From contig DATLLJ010000086.1 in NCBI GenBank assembly GCA_035537875.1, positions 15,444-79,443 of the forward strand: 64,000 bases of DNA, given 5' to 3'. The DNA comes from DATLLJ01 sp035537875 (GTDB lineage: Bacteria > Acidobacteriota > Vicinamibacteria > Vicinamibacterales > CAVVIG01). A program made the translations under genes and the position numbers. The notes under the pieces were generated by a model that saw only the letters and a list, made by a program, of their open reading frames with translations, had not been told where the DNA came from and ran no database searches. Below are positions 1 to 9,645 of this stretch, one piece after another. Within the stretch, counting starts at the first letter, position 1. Each line of letters opens with the position of its first letter.

Positions 1-1
1 G

Positions 2-202
2 CTCGCCGTGTTCAACCTGCTGCCGATTCCCCCGCTGGACGGCGGGAATATGTTGAGCGGCCTGTTGCCCGAGCGAATCGCCGTCCAGTTCGATCAGATC
101 AAGCCGTACGGATTCCTCCTCCTGTACGCCCTGCTGTTTACCGACGGCTTCTACTACCTCGTGGTTCAGCCGTCGAATTTCCTGCGTTCCTGGCTTCCGT
201 GA
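2..202 (+). CDS. Site-2 protease family (M50) metalloprotease, C-terminal fragment
   Basis: The reading frame is open from the left window edge, so only the last 66 codons are seen. The peptide contains NLLPIPPLDGGN, the conserved NxxPxxPLDGG segment of M50 (site-2 protease, RseP/SpoIVFB-like) enzymes; its Asp is a zinc ligand in the family. A hydrophobic stretch rich in Leu and Tyr follows, as expected for the last membrane helix. The stop codon overlaps the GTG start of trpS (GTGA). This protease-trpS-scpA order is common in bacteria. Substrate and full length cannot be judged. Confidence 0.85.
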   Translation, partial: LAVFNLLPIPPLDGGNMLSGLLPERIAVQFDQIKPYGFLLLYALLFTDGFYYLVVQPSNFLRSWLP

Positions 203-1197
203 CAGGCCGTCGGAGGGTCGTTTCGGGAATGCGGCCGACAGGGCGATTGCACCTGGGGCACCTCGTCGGCGCGCTCGGCAATTGGGTGCCGATGCAGGCC
301 GACTACGACTGTTTTTATTTCGTCGCCGACTGGCACGCGCTGACGAGCGACTACGCCGACACCGGCCAGTTGACATCGTATGTCTACGAGAACGTCGCCG
401 ACTGGATCGGCGCGGGCCTCGATCCGGAGAAGAGCACGTTCTTCGTCCAGTCACTCGTGCCGGAGCATGCGGAGCTGTACGTGCTGCTGTCGATGGTCGT
501 GCCGATTCCGTGGCTCGAGCGCGTGCCGACTTACAAGGAACAGCAGGAGAACCTGAAGGACAAGGACCTCTCCTCGATCGGGTTTCTCGGCTATCCGCTG
601 CTGCAGACCGCGGATGTGGCGATCTACGACGCCAACTTCGTTCCTGTGGGCAAGGATCAGGTGGTCCATCTCGAGCTCTCCAGGGAAGTGGTGCGCCGCT
701 TCAATCAGTTCTTCGGGGACGTCCTCGTCGAACCGCAGCCGCTCCTCACCCCTGTTCCGCTGCTGCCGGGTCTCGACAACCGGAAGATGAGCAAGAGTTA
801 CGGCAACGCGATTGAATTGTGCGACGATGCGGAGACCGTCACGAAAAAAGTCCGCCAGATGTACACGGATCCGAAGCGGATTCGCGCCGACGTTCCGGGA
901 ACCGTCGAAGGCAACCCGGTATTCATTTATCATGACGTGTTCAATCCGAACACGGCCGAGGTCGACGACCTCAAGGCACGCTATCGCGCAGGAAAGGTCG
1001 GCGACGTCGAGGTAAAAACCAAGCTTGCCCACGCTCTCAACGCCTATCTCGAGCCCATTCGCGCCAGGCGTGCCGCGGTTCTCACGAAACCGGGGCAGAT
1101 CCGTGAGATTCTCGTCGAGGGTTCCAGGCGGGCGCGGGTCGTGGCCGGCGCGACGATGGAACGGGTGCGCGATGCCGTCAAGATTTCGTACAGATGA
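199..1197 (+). CDS. trpS: Tryptophanyl-tRNA synthetase
   Basis: Class I aminoacyl-tRNA synthetase that charges tRNA-Trp in the cytoplasm. The HIGH-type ATP-binding motif appears as HLGH at residues 18-21, after GMRPTGR, and the KMSKS loop is intact at residues 196-200, followed by YGN. The length of 332 aa is normal for bacterial TrpRS. The GTG start overlaps the stop of the upstream protease gene by 4 nt, and the stop codon overlaps the ATG of scpA (ATGA), so the genes are translationally coupled. Confidence 0.97.
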   Translation: MTGRRRVVSGMRPTGRLHLGHLVGALGNWVPMQADYDCFYFVADWHALTSDYADTGQLTSYVYENVADWIGAGLDPEKSTFFVQSLVPEHAELYVLLSMVVPIPWLERVPTYKEQQENLKDKDLSSIGFLGYPLLQTADVAIYDANFVPVGKDQVVHLELSREVVRRFNQFFGDVLVEPQPLLTPVPLLPGLDNRKMSKSYGNAIELCDDAETVTKKVRQMYTDPKRIRADVPGTVEGNPVFIYHDVFNPNTAEVDDLKARYRAGKVGDVEVKTKLAHALNAYLEPIRARRAAVLTKPGQIREILVEGSRRARVVAGATMERVRDAVKISYR

Positions 1198-2009
1198 GCT
1201 ACGCAATGGATCGGTTGCCTGATTTTGAATCGAACGCAGATGCGTTCGCCGTCCACCTTGACCGTTTCGAAGGCCCGCTCGACCTGCTGCTGCATCTGAT
1301 CAGGCAGAACGAAGTCAGCATCCACGACATTCCGATTGCCCTGATCACGCAGCAGTACCTCGACGCCATCGCCCTGATGGAGGAGCTCAACCTCGACCTG
1401 GCGGGCGATTACCTGGTCATGGCAGCGACGCTCATCCACATCAAGTCGAAAATGCTGCTGCCTCGTCCCGAAACGGCCGCGGGCGTCGAGGGGGAGGGCG
1501 AAGACCCGCGGGACATCCTGGTGCGGCGTCTGCTCGAGCACCAGAAGTTCAAGGCGGCTGCCGAACTGCTGCACGAGCGCGAGCAGGTCCGCTCTGCCCA
1601 ATGGCAACGCCCCGATCAACGGGTCGCCGAGATGGCCGGCGAGGGCTACGAGCCGGAGCTCGAAGTCGATCTCTTCAGCCTCCTGAGTGCGTTTCAGGCG
1701 GTCGTGGAACGGGCAAAACATCGTCCCAAGGTGCTGTTGCCGGCCGAGCAAATCTCGGTGGAGACTCGCATCGACCAGCTCCTGGCGCGCCTCTCGGAGA
1801 CCGAGGCGTGTGGCTTCGAAGATCTCTTTGCCGACGCGCACGATCGCGCCGGTCTCATCGTTACTTTTCTCGCGCTGCTCGAGATGATTCGCCTGAATTT
1901 CGTGAGAGTGTTTCAGGTGGCCAGCTTCGGACCGATTCGCGTCTACAAACGGGCGCGGCCGGCCGACGCTCCTCATCCGATCGGCGATCCGGAGACGCAC
2001 CATGGCTGA
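1194..2009 (+). CDS. scpA: Segregation and condensation protein A
   Basis: Kleisin subunit of the SMC-ScpAB condensin, which compacts and segregates the chromosome. The signature FEGPLDLLL lies at residues 25-33, followed by the helical SMC-neck-binding region (IHDIPIALITQQYL). The C-terminus has the winged-helix segment that binds the SMC head (LIVTFLALLEMIRL, then FGPIRV). The length of 271 aa is typical. It overlaps trpS by 4 nt and scpB by 8 nt, an arrangement that usually reflects coupled synthesis of the complex. Confidence 0.96.
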   Translation: MSYAMDRLPDFESNADAFAVHLDRFEGPLDLLLHLIRQNEVSIHDIPIALITQQYLDAIALMEELNLDLAGDYLVMAATLIHIKSKMLLPRPETAAGVEGEGEDPRDILVRRLLEHQKFKAAAELLHEREQVRSAQWQRPDQRVAEMAGEGYEPELEVDLFSLLSAFQAVVERAKHRPKVLLPAEQISVETRIDQLLARLSETEACGFEDLFADAHDRAGLIVTFLALLEMIRLNFVRVFQVASFGPIRVYKRARPADAPHPIGDPETHHG

Positions 2010-2709
2010 CGACAGACAGGAAGCACCGGAAACGGCGGCCGGGGCGAGCGGGCTGGACGAGCAGCCGCGAGGACACGGCGCGGAGCTGAAGGCGGTGCTC
2101 GAAGCGCTGATCTTCGCCTCGCCCGACCCGCTGACCCCGAAGGCCATGTACAAGATCCTCGACACGGAGCCGAAGGAGGACGTGCAGGCTGCCCTGGCAC
2201 TGCTTAAGGAGGACTACGAGCGTCCCAGCGGACTGCAACTGGTCGAAGTGGCCGGCGGCTATCAGATTGTGACGCGGCCCGACCTGCACGAGTGGGTGCG
2301 TCGTCTCTTCCAGGAGCGGACGACGCAGAAGCTATCGGTGCAGGCGCTCGAAACACTCGCGGTGATCGCGTACAAGCAGCCCATCACCGCGCTCGAAGTC
2401 AGCGAAGTCCGCGGGGTCAATACCTCAGGCGTTCTCAACACGCTGCTGGAGCGGCATCTGATCAAGATCGTCGGGCGCAAACAAGTGGTCGGCCGGCCAT
2501 TTCTTTACGCCACCACCCGCGAATTCCTGATCCGGTTCGGGCTGAACGACCTCAACGAGCTGCCAAAAGTGGAAGACATGGCCGAGGCGCTTGGGTTCGA
2601 GCCCCCACTGCTGGTCGAACAGACGCCGCAGGAAGACGCGCTGCCGCTCGAAGAGCCAGAGCCCGATCTGGAGTCAGGCGATCCGACGCCCAGCGGCTCG
2701 GTGCACTGA
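2002..2709 (+). CDS. scpB: Segregation and condensation protein B
   Basis: Winged-helix partner of ScpA; a dimer binds and shapes the kleisin. The start of the first domain is ELKAVLEALIFASPDPLT. The most conserved ScpB segment (LAVIAYKQPIT, about residues 119-129, then VRGV) is present, followed by GRKQVVGRPFLYATT and FLIRFGLNDLNELP. The last 40 residues form an acidic, Pro-rich tail of low conservation. The ATG lies 8 nt inside scpA. The gene ends 1 nt before the convergent rluB stop. Confidence 0.96.
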   Translation: MADDRQEAPETAAGASGLDEQPRGHGAELKAVLEALIFASPDPLTPKAMYKILDTEPKEDVQAALALLKEDYERPSGLQLVEVAGGYQIVTRPDLHEWVRRLFQERTTQKLSVQALETLAVIAYKQPITALEVSEVRGVNTSGVLNTLLERHLIKIVGRKQVVGRPFLYATTREFLIRFGLNDLNELPKVEDMAEALGFEPPLLVEQTPQEDALPLEEPEPDLESGDPTPSGSVH

Positions 2710-2710
2710 T

Positions 2711-3481
2711 TCAGCTGTTCCGCTGGCGCGTCCGCCGCTCGTGGTGACGAGCCAACACGGTTCGTTCTGAGGGCGGTCTGTCGGACGCTGCCCGCAGCTT
2801 CTTGACCTCCGCGGCAGTGAGCTCGCGCCACTGTCCCGGCTTGAGCCGCTGATCCGTGAGCGGCCCGATGGCAATGCGGGTCAGGCGGCTCACGGGATGG
2901 CCGATCGCGTCGCACATCTTCCGGACCTGCCGGTTCCGCCCCTCGCGGATGACCACGCGCAGATGCCCCGGCCCGATGGCTCTGACATCCGCCGGCTCGG
3001 TTCTCCTGCCGTCAATGACCACTCCATGCTGGAGACGGGCGAGATCTTCCGCGTCAGGCACGCCCAGCACGCGAGCGTCGTATACACGCGAGATCCCGTG
3101 TCGCGGGTGCGTCAGACGCGCCGCCAGATCGCCGTCGTTGGTCAGCACGATCAAGCCCTCGGAGTCGAAGTCCAGGCGGCCGACGGGGTAGATGTAGTCG
3201 CTGACGTCGGGGAGGAGGTCGAGTAGCGTCGGGCGGCGCTGCGGATCGGAACGCGTCGATACGTAGCCGCGCGGCTTGTTCAGCAGGATGTACCGATGGC
3301 GCTCGACGATTTTCACGCGCCGGCCGTCGACTCGAATGTCGTCGCGCAGCGGGTCGGCTTTCGTGCCGAGCTGGCGGATCGGTTCGCCGTTGACCGTGAC
3401 GCGGCCGTCGCGCATGAGTTGCTCGGATGCGCGCCGCGATGCGACGCCGGCCTGCGACAGAATCTTCTGGATCCGATCCAT
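2711..3481 (-). CDS. rluB: 23S rRNA pseudouridine synthase, RsuA/RluB family
   Basis: Isomerises a specific uridine in 23S rRNA to pseudouridine. An S4 RNA-binding domain occupies residues 1-60 (RIQKILSQAGVASRR at the start). The catalytic domain contains YILLNKPRGYVST and GRLDFDSEGLIVLTNDGDL; Asp104 in GRLD is the family nucleophile. The C-terminus has REGRNRQVRKMCDAIGHPV, a hallmark of the RsuA/RluB/RluE group. The conserved order scpB-rluB-cmk-rpsA is kept, but this gene alone is turned to face scpB. RluB rather than RluE is chosen from the S4 domain and the neighbours. Confidence 0.92.
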   Translation of the reverse strand: MDRIQKILSQAGVASRRASEQLMRDGRVTVNGEPIRQLGTKADPLRDDIRVDGRRVKIVERHRYILLNKPRGYVSTRSDPQRRPTLLDLLPDVSDYIYPVGRLDFDSEGLIVLTNDGDLAARLTHPRHGISRVYDARVLGVPDAEDLARLQHGVVIDGRRTEPADVRAIGPGHLRVVIREGRNRQVRKMCDAIGHPVSRLTRIAIGPLTDQRLKPGQWRELTAAEVKKLRAASDRPPSERTVLARHHERRTRQRNS

Positions 3482-3545
3482 TCAGCGCCTGTTTATCACG
3501 AAGATGACGAAGACCCCAAGATCCCTATGAGCCCGACCAGCCTTC

Positions 3546-4247
3546 GTGACGCGCGAAGGTCGCGTGATAGATTACCTGCCGGTGCGTCCGCTCATCATCG
3601 CCATCGACGGTCCTTCGGGAGCCGGCAAAGGGACTGTCGCCCGCGCCATCGCGGCCCAACTCGGCTATCGCCATGTCGATAGCGGTGCGATGTACCGCGC
3701 GGTCGGGTGGAAGGCGCGTGCGGCCGGCATTCCGCTGGACGACGAGGGCGCGGTGGCGGCGCTGGCCTCGCGGTCGCGTCTGTCGGTGACCGCGACACGG
3801 GTCGAAATCGACGGGACGGATGTCACGCGCACCATCCGCACGCCGGAGATCGATCGGGCAGCCGCGGCGGTGGCACGGCTGCCGCAAGTGCGCGCCGTGC
3901 TCGTCGAACGTCAGCGTCAGATGGGCAACGGCGGTGGCATCGTGATGGAAGGCCGCGACATCGGGACAGTGGTTTTTCCGGCGGCGGACGTCAAGCTGTA
4001 CCTCGATGCGACGCCCGAAGAACGGGCGCGCCGCCGAGCCGCCGACCCGTCACATAGCGGCCCGGCACTCGTCGCGGACGTCGCCACCGCACTGACCGAG
4101 CGGGATGAAATCGATCGCACGCGCGCCGCCTCGCCGCTCTACGCGGCCGCGGATGCGATCGTCCTGGACACGACGGACAAACCCGTCGCGGCCGTCGTGG
4201 ACGAGGCGATGAAGGTCATCCGGGCGAAGATCGACAGCGCGCGCTGA
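3546..4247 (+). CDS. cmk: Cytidylate (CMP) kinase
   Basis: Phosphorylates CMP and dCMP with ATP. The P-loop GPSGAGKGT is at residues 22-30, followed by the CMP-binding HVDSGAMYRAV. The EGRDIGTVVFP segment and the lid Arg cluster EERARRRAAD are present, as in Cmk. The family usually begins only a few residues before the P-loop, so later GTG codons at 3564 or 3582 are also possible starts. It lies upstream of rpsA, a widely conserved pairing, although a minus-strand gene now separates them. Confidence 0.95.
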   Translation: MTREGRVIDYLPVRPLIIAIDGPSGAGKGTVARAIAAQLGYRHVDSGAMYRAVGWKARAAGIPLDDEGAVAALASRSRLSVTATRVEIDGTDVTRTIRTPEIDRAAAAVARLPQVRAVLVERQRQMGNGGGIVMEGRDIGTVVFPAADVKLYLDATPEERARRRAADPSHSGPALVADVATALTERDEIDRTRAASPLYAAADAIVLDTTDKPVAAVVDEAMKVIRAKIDSAR

Positions 4248-4838
4248 CTACTTCCGATCCCGGTAGTCCTCGGACGAAGCGGGATCCAGCTCCCACCGTT
4301 TGCGATCTCGCGCCGTCACCTTGTCCGCCGCCTTCAGCTCCTCGTTGTCCTGGTACTCGACGCCGAGCGCGCGGCCGATGTCGTCGACGATGTCCTGATC
4401 GGGGGAGGGATTGTCGCCGCCCGGCGCGCCATCGCCGGTGAAGTACGCGTCCTCCAGGTCGGTGTCCACGTCCCCCCCGGTGATGGCCGAGCCCATGCCG
4501 CGGTGCTCCATCCGGCTTTCGGCCATCTCGGCCCGACCGGTTCGAACGGCGGTCCCGCGCCGGTCCAGATCCAGCGACGAGGGAGGCGTCTGCACCGTTT
4601 CTTCCAGGGTTCGACGCGCCCGTTCGAGGCGTGCGGCCTTCGGAATGGGCCGGCCCGGCGCTGCCGCCCGCTTGGTGGCCGCTTTGCGCGCAGGGGCGGC
4701 CTTCTTGGGGCTTCGCTTCGCCCTCCGCGGCGTGCGACGGCTTTTGGCAGCGGATCGTTTGGCCGTGGGACGGGCCGCCACCCGCTTGCGGGCCGAGGAG
4801 CGGGCCGTTTTGGGTCGTCGGGGCTTTCGCTTCGCCAT
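4248..4838 (-). CDS. DUF6335 family protein with Lys/Arg/Ala-rich histone-like N-terminal tail
   Basis: The 196-aa protein begins at the ATG of MAKRKPRR; an open frame continues upstream to 5078 but is unlike a protein. Residues 1 to about 75 are almost only Lys, Arg, Ala, Pro and Ser, resembling histone H1-like or nucleoid-associated tails. The C-terminal part (ITGGDVDTDLEDAYFTGDGA, then GGDNPSPDQDIVDDIGRALG and RWELDPASSEDY) matches what I recall of DUF6335. The function of that domain is unknown. Its stop abuts the stop of convergent cmk and its start is divergent from rpsA. DNA binding by the basic tail is an inference from composition. Confidence 0.7.
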   Translation of the reverse strand: MAKRKPRRPKTARSSARKRVAARPTAKRSAAKSRRTPRRAKRSPKKAAPARKAATKRAAAPGRPIPKAARLERARRTLEETVQTPPSSLDLDRRGTAVRTGRAEMAESRMEHRGMGSAITGGDVDTDLEDAYFTGDGAPGGDNPSPDQDIVDDIGRALGVEYQDNEELKAADKVTARDRKRWELDPASSEDYRDRK

Positions 4839-4859
4839 GGGGGGTTGTCCTTTCGAACC

Positions 4860-4889
4860 TTGACAGTGTTGCGATAAGTGTCGTACGCT
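4860..4889 (+). promoter_or_regulatory. Candidate sigma-70-type promoter of rpsA
   Basis: A perfect -35 hexamer TTGACA (4860-4865) is followed after 18 nt by TACGCT (4884-4889), a weaker -10. It lies in the divergent gap before rpsA and would give a 5' leader of roughly 100 nt. A ribosome binding site (GAGGAGG) lies about 11 nt before the rpsA ATG. Position and the -35 match support it; the -10 is poor. Confidence 0.4.
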
Positions 4890-4999
4890 CTGTTGCTTAT
4901 CGGAATTCAGCGAGCCTCGACCGTGCGCCTCGGCTCGAGGAAACCCCCGCCGGGAATGGGCGGCGAGTATTCGGTAGTTCCGAGGAGGACCTGTACGGC

Positions 5000-6829
<1,830 letters not shown>

Positions 6830-6845
6830 GCTGGGCCAGAAGCCC

Positions 6846-6924
6846 GAGGCTAGAGGTTGGAGGCTAGAGGTTAGGGGCTGGGGCGGGAGGTTGCAACCCC
6901 CAACCTCCAACCTCCAACCTCTAG
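6846..6924. repeat. Heptamer tandem repeats in inverted arrangement (rpsA-hup gap)
   Basis: The left arm is a run of 7-bp units (GAGGCTA, GAGGTTG, GAGGCTA, GAGGTTA, then degenerate units). The right arm is CAACCCC followed by three exact CAACCTC copies (6901-6921). The arms are reverse complements, so the transcript can fold into a long hairpin immediately before the HU gene's ribosome binding site. It may act as a terminator or attenuator, but no U tract follows. Confidence 0.8.
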
Positions 6925-6936
6925 GGAGAACCGAGA

Positions 6937-7287
6937 ATGACGAACGGCAGCATGACCAAGGCGGAGCTCGTCGAGGAAGTGTCGCGCGTTTCCGATCTCA
7001 CGAAGAAGCACTCCGAGGTCATCGTCGACACGGTCTTCCGGAGCATCATCGAGGCGCTGCACCGCGGCGAGAAGATCGAACTGCGGGGGTTCGGGAGCTT
7101 TCGACTGCGGAAGCGCGAGCCGCGCAAGGGGCGCAACCCGAAGACGGGCGACAAGGTCGACGTGCCGCCGAAGAAAGTGCCGTACTTCAAACCTGGCAAG
7201 GAGCTCAAAGAGCTCATCAACAAGGAACCGACGCCAGCCGATTCGCCATCCGGGAAGGATTCCCCTCCGGATGCAATGGCAGTATGA
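6937..7287 (+). CDS. HU/IHF family nucleoid DNA-binding protein
   Basis: Small dimeric DNA-bending protein of the nucleoid, 116 aa. The family core starts at MTKAELVEEVS (residue 6). The DNA-binding arm region has IELRGFGSFRLRKREPRKGRNPKTGD, which includes the GFGxF and RxxRxGRNPxTG signatures, and the core ends at PYFKPGKELKELIN. A further tail of about 20 residues, rich in Pro, Ser and Asp, extends past the usual 90-95 aa length. GGGAGAA lies about 9 nt before the ATG. HU and IHF subunits cannot be separated by sequence alone here. Confidence 0.92.
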   Translation: MTNGSMTKAELVEEVSRVSDLTKKHSEVIVDTVFRSIIEALHRGEKIELRGFGSFRLRKREPRKGRNPKTGDKVDVPPKKVPYFKPGKELKELINKEPTPADSPSGKDSPPDAMAV

Positions 7288-7294
7288 AACACCG

Positions 7295-7342
7295 GAGGTT
7301 GGAGGCCCGTCCCTCGTCCCCAGCCTCTAGCCTCTGACCTCT
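7295..7342. repeat. Second heptamer repeat hairpin (hup-HIT gap)
   Basis: GAGGTTG and GAGGCCC (7295-7308) face AGCCTCT, AGCCTCT and GACCTCT (7322-7342), spaced in exact 7-bp steps. The units are the same family as those before the HU gene. The locus fills the gap between two plus-strand genes and ends 6 nt before the HIT start codon. Confidence 0.7.
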
Positions 7343-7348
7343 GTCCTT

Positions 7349-7852
7349 GTGGAACGCCTCTGGTCTCCCTGGAGACTGGCCTACGTGACCGGCGCAGCTG
7401 GCGAAGAGCGGAACGGACACTGTATTTTCTGCGAGGCGGGCGCGGCCGGACGCGATGAGCTCGTGCTGGTTCGCACCCCGCTGTCCTTCGTCATCCTCAA
7501 TCGCTACCCGTACAACAACGGCCACTTGATGGTCGCCCCGCGACGACACGTCGCCACGCTGGCGTCGTCCACGGCCGACGAGCTCAACGACGTGATGACC
7601 CTGACGCGCCGTGCCGAGATGGCGTTGACCGAAGCGTACACGCCGCAGGGGATCAACGTCGGCATCAACCTCGGGCGGCCCGCAGGCGCTGGCATCGTCG
7701 ATCATCTCCATGTGCACCTCGTCCCGAGATGGACCGGCGACACGAGCTTCATTTCCGTGGTCGGCAACACCCGTGTGCTGCCCGAAGAGCTGAGCCAGAC
7801 TGCCGCACGGCTGCGACCGATCTTCGAGCGGCTCGGTTCACAACCGACGTAG
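7349..7852 (+). CDS. HIT family hydrolase/phosphorylase (Ap4A-phosphorylase-like)
   Basis: Nucleotide hydrolase or transferase of the histidine-triad superfamily, 167 aa. The HxHxH motif is H119, H121 and H123 in DHLHVHLVPRW; the middle His is the family nucleophile. A zinc-type CIFC lies at residues 25-28, and the NRYPYNNGHLMVAPRRHV segment is typical of the branch that begins with a (M)xRLWSPWR sequence. The GTG start gives exactly that N-terminus. The substrate is not determined; dinucleoside polyphosphates are likely. Confidence 0.9.
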   Translation: MERLWSPWRLAYVTGAAGEERNGHCIFCEAGAAGRDELVLVRTPLSFVILNRYPYNNGHLMVAPRRHVATLASSTADELNDVMTLTRRAEMALTEAYTPQGINVGINLGRPAGAGIVDHLHVHLVPRWTGDTSFISVVGNTRVLPEELSQTAARLRPIFERLGSQPT

Positions 7853-7888
7853 CGAGCGCCCGGAAGCCCGTGACTGGCTGTTGACGAA

Positions 7889-9082
7889 ATGGTTCTCGAC
7901 CTCACCCCGGAACAGCGAGCGTTCAAGGAGTCCATCGAACAGTTCGCGCGTGAAAGCATTGCACCACGGGCGCAGCGCATCGATGAGGCCGGGGAGTTCC
8001 CGATCGACGTAGTGCGGGACGCCGCCCGGCTTGGCTTGCTGGGTATGACCATCCCGACGGCCTGGGGCGGCGCGGGTCGCGACTACATCGCGTACGCTCT
8101 CGCCATCGAAGCCATCGCGCGGGCGAGCGCGACTGTGGCGGCCTCCCTCGTCGTCACCAACTCGCTGGTCGCCGAGCTCATCGCGTACGCCGGGAGCGAT
8201 CCTCAGAAGGAGCGGTGGCTGCGGACACTCGCGGCCGGCGACGCCCCTGGCGCGTTCGCGCTGTCCGAACCGAACGCCGGGACGGATGCCGCCAATCAGC
8301 TGACCACCGCCGTGCGAACCGGCAACGGCTATCGAATCAGAGGACGGAAGGTCTGGGTTGCGAACGCGGAAGCGGCGCAGCTCGCCATCGTGTTTGCGAC
8401 GACCACGCCTGGCCCGACGAGGCGATCGAGAGGGCTGGAGGCGCCGGCATCGTCCGGGGCACGCGTGCGCGGGGTCACGGCGTTTCTCGTGCCGATGGAT
8501 GCTGCAGGCATCACTCGAACAGCGCGCGACGAATCGCTCGGCGTGCGTGGCCTGGGCTGCATGGATCTCGAGTTCGACGTGAGTGTCGGCGAGGATCAGG
8601 TGCTCGGACCCGTCGATCACGGATTCCGCCTCGCGCTGTGGGCGCTCGACGGAGGCCGTGTCGGCATCGCTGCGCAGGCACTGGGGATCGGTGAAGCGGC
8701 TCTCGACGCCGCCATCGACCATGCGAAGGCGCGTGAGCAGTTTGGCCAGCCCATTGCAAATTACCAGGCGATCCAGTGGATGCTCGCCGATTCGGCCACC
8801 GAGCTGGGAGCGGCACGTCTGCTGACGTGGAAGGCGGCTGACGCGAGGCAGCGCCAGGACCGTGCGACCCTGGAAGCGTCGATGGCCAAACTCGCGGCGT
8901 CGGAGGCGGCCCACCGCGCCGCAGACCGGGCGATGCAGGTACTCGCGTCAGCAGGTTACCGCCGCGGATCCGTCGTCGAGCGACTCTTCCGCGACGTGCG
9001 CGCGACGGAGATTTATCAGGGCACCTCGGAAGCGCAGCGGATGATCATCGCGGAGGCCGTTCTCGCGGATTCGAGAATCTGA
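7889..9082 (+). CDS. Acyl-CoA dehydrogenase family protein with Gln at the usual catalytic Glu position
   Basis: FAD-dependent acyl-CoA dehydrogenase fold, 397 aa. The N-terminal helical domain is followed by the middle beta domain (FALSEPNAGTDA, then RIRGRKVWVANA) and the C-terminal helical domain (GRVGIAAQALGIGEAALD, REQFGQPIANYQAIQ). The C-terminal signature reads EIYQGTSEAQR. In short- and medium-chain enzymes the residue at Gln377 is the catalytic Glu of YEGT. A neighbouring minus-strand paralogue keeps Glu. The protein may use another base, act on unusual substrates, or have lost dehydrogenation. Its substrate chain length is unknown. Confidence 0.9.
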   Translation: MVLDLTPEQRAFKESIEQFARESIAPRAQRIDEAGEFPIDVVRDAARLGLLGMTIPTAWGGAGRDYIAYALAIEAIARASATVAASLVVTNSLVAELIAYAGSDPQKERWLRTLAAGDAPGAFALSEPNAGTDAANQLTTAVRTGNGYRIRGRKVWVANAEAAQLAIVFATTTPGPTRRSRGLEAPASSGARVRGVTAFLVPMDAAGITRTARDESLGVRGLGCMDLEFDVSVGEDQVLGPVDHGFRLALWALDGGRVGIAAQALGIGEAALDAAIDHAKAREQFGQPIANYQAIQWMLADSATELGAARLLTWKAADARQRQDRATLEASMAKLAASEAAHRAADRAMQVLASAGYRRGSVVERLFRDVRATEIYQGTSEAQRMIIAEAVLADSRI

Positions 9083-9102
9083 GTGCGGTTCCCCCCCGGG
9101 AG

Positions 9103-9630
9103 TCACTGACGTGAGGATGCGTCCGCGCGCCGCCTGGGGATGCTCAAGGTCTTCCACTCTCCCGCCGCGAAATGCTTCGAGAGGTACACGATTTGGCCCA
9201 CGTGATAGGCGGCGTGCAGCGCGAGCCGGTTGAGCGTCTCGAGGGCCAGGGCCGCCTCGCCCCGGATGTACACCGTCCGCAGCAGATCCGCTGGCTCGAG
9301 CCGTTCGATGGCGGCGAACGTTATCGTCCAGCCTTTGTCCCACGCCTCCATCAGCTCCCGGCGTGACAACGCGTCGGGCATCTCGAATTCGCCATCGCGA
9401 TTTCGATCGGGCTTCTCCCCGTCAGTGGTCAGGAAATCCGTGAACCTCGAGCGCAGATTTCCCGCCAGGTGCTGGACGATGACGGCGATGCTGTTGGAGT
9501 CGGGATCGAGGAGCGCATGGAGGTCGGCATCGGACACCTGCGCGATCGCCCGCTCGCCGAGGCCCTTGTAATAACGGAGGTTCTTGAGGAGGTTCGTCAG
9601 ATAGACCGTGCTGTTGGCTGCATCGGACAT
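9103..9630 (-). CDS. DinB-like four-helix protein, DUF1572 family
   Basis: 175-aa cytoplasmic protein of the DinB/YfiT superfamily, whose members are metal-binding four-helix bundles. The segment VQHLAGNLRSRFTDFLTTDG followed by KPDRNRDGEF is diagnostic of the DUF1572 branch. His residues in VQHLAGN and in LHAAYHVGQIVYL match the superfamily metal ligands. Some relatives are thiol-dependent transferases; no specific reaction can be given. It lies 15 nt upstream of the next acyl-CoA dehydrogenase stop on the same strand, so the dehydrogenase is transcribed first. Confidence 0.85.
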   Translation of the reverse strand: MSDAANSTVYLTNLLKNLRYYKGLGERAIAQVSDADLHALLDPDSNSIAVIVQHLAGNLRSRFTDFLTTDGEKPDRNRDGEFEMPDALSRRELMEAWDKGWTITFAAIERLEPADLLRTVYIRGEAALALETLNRLALHAAYHVGQIVYLSKHFAAGEWKTLSIPRRRADASSRQ

Positions 9631-9645
9631 CTCGTTCTCGTTCCC

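Noticed and set aside
4631..4999. N-terminal extension of rpsA to 4631
   Set aside because: It overlaps the divergent DUF6335 gene and is unlike S1; the ATG at 5000 has a proper ribosome binding site.
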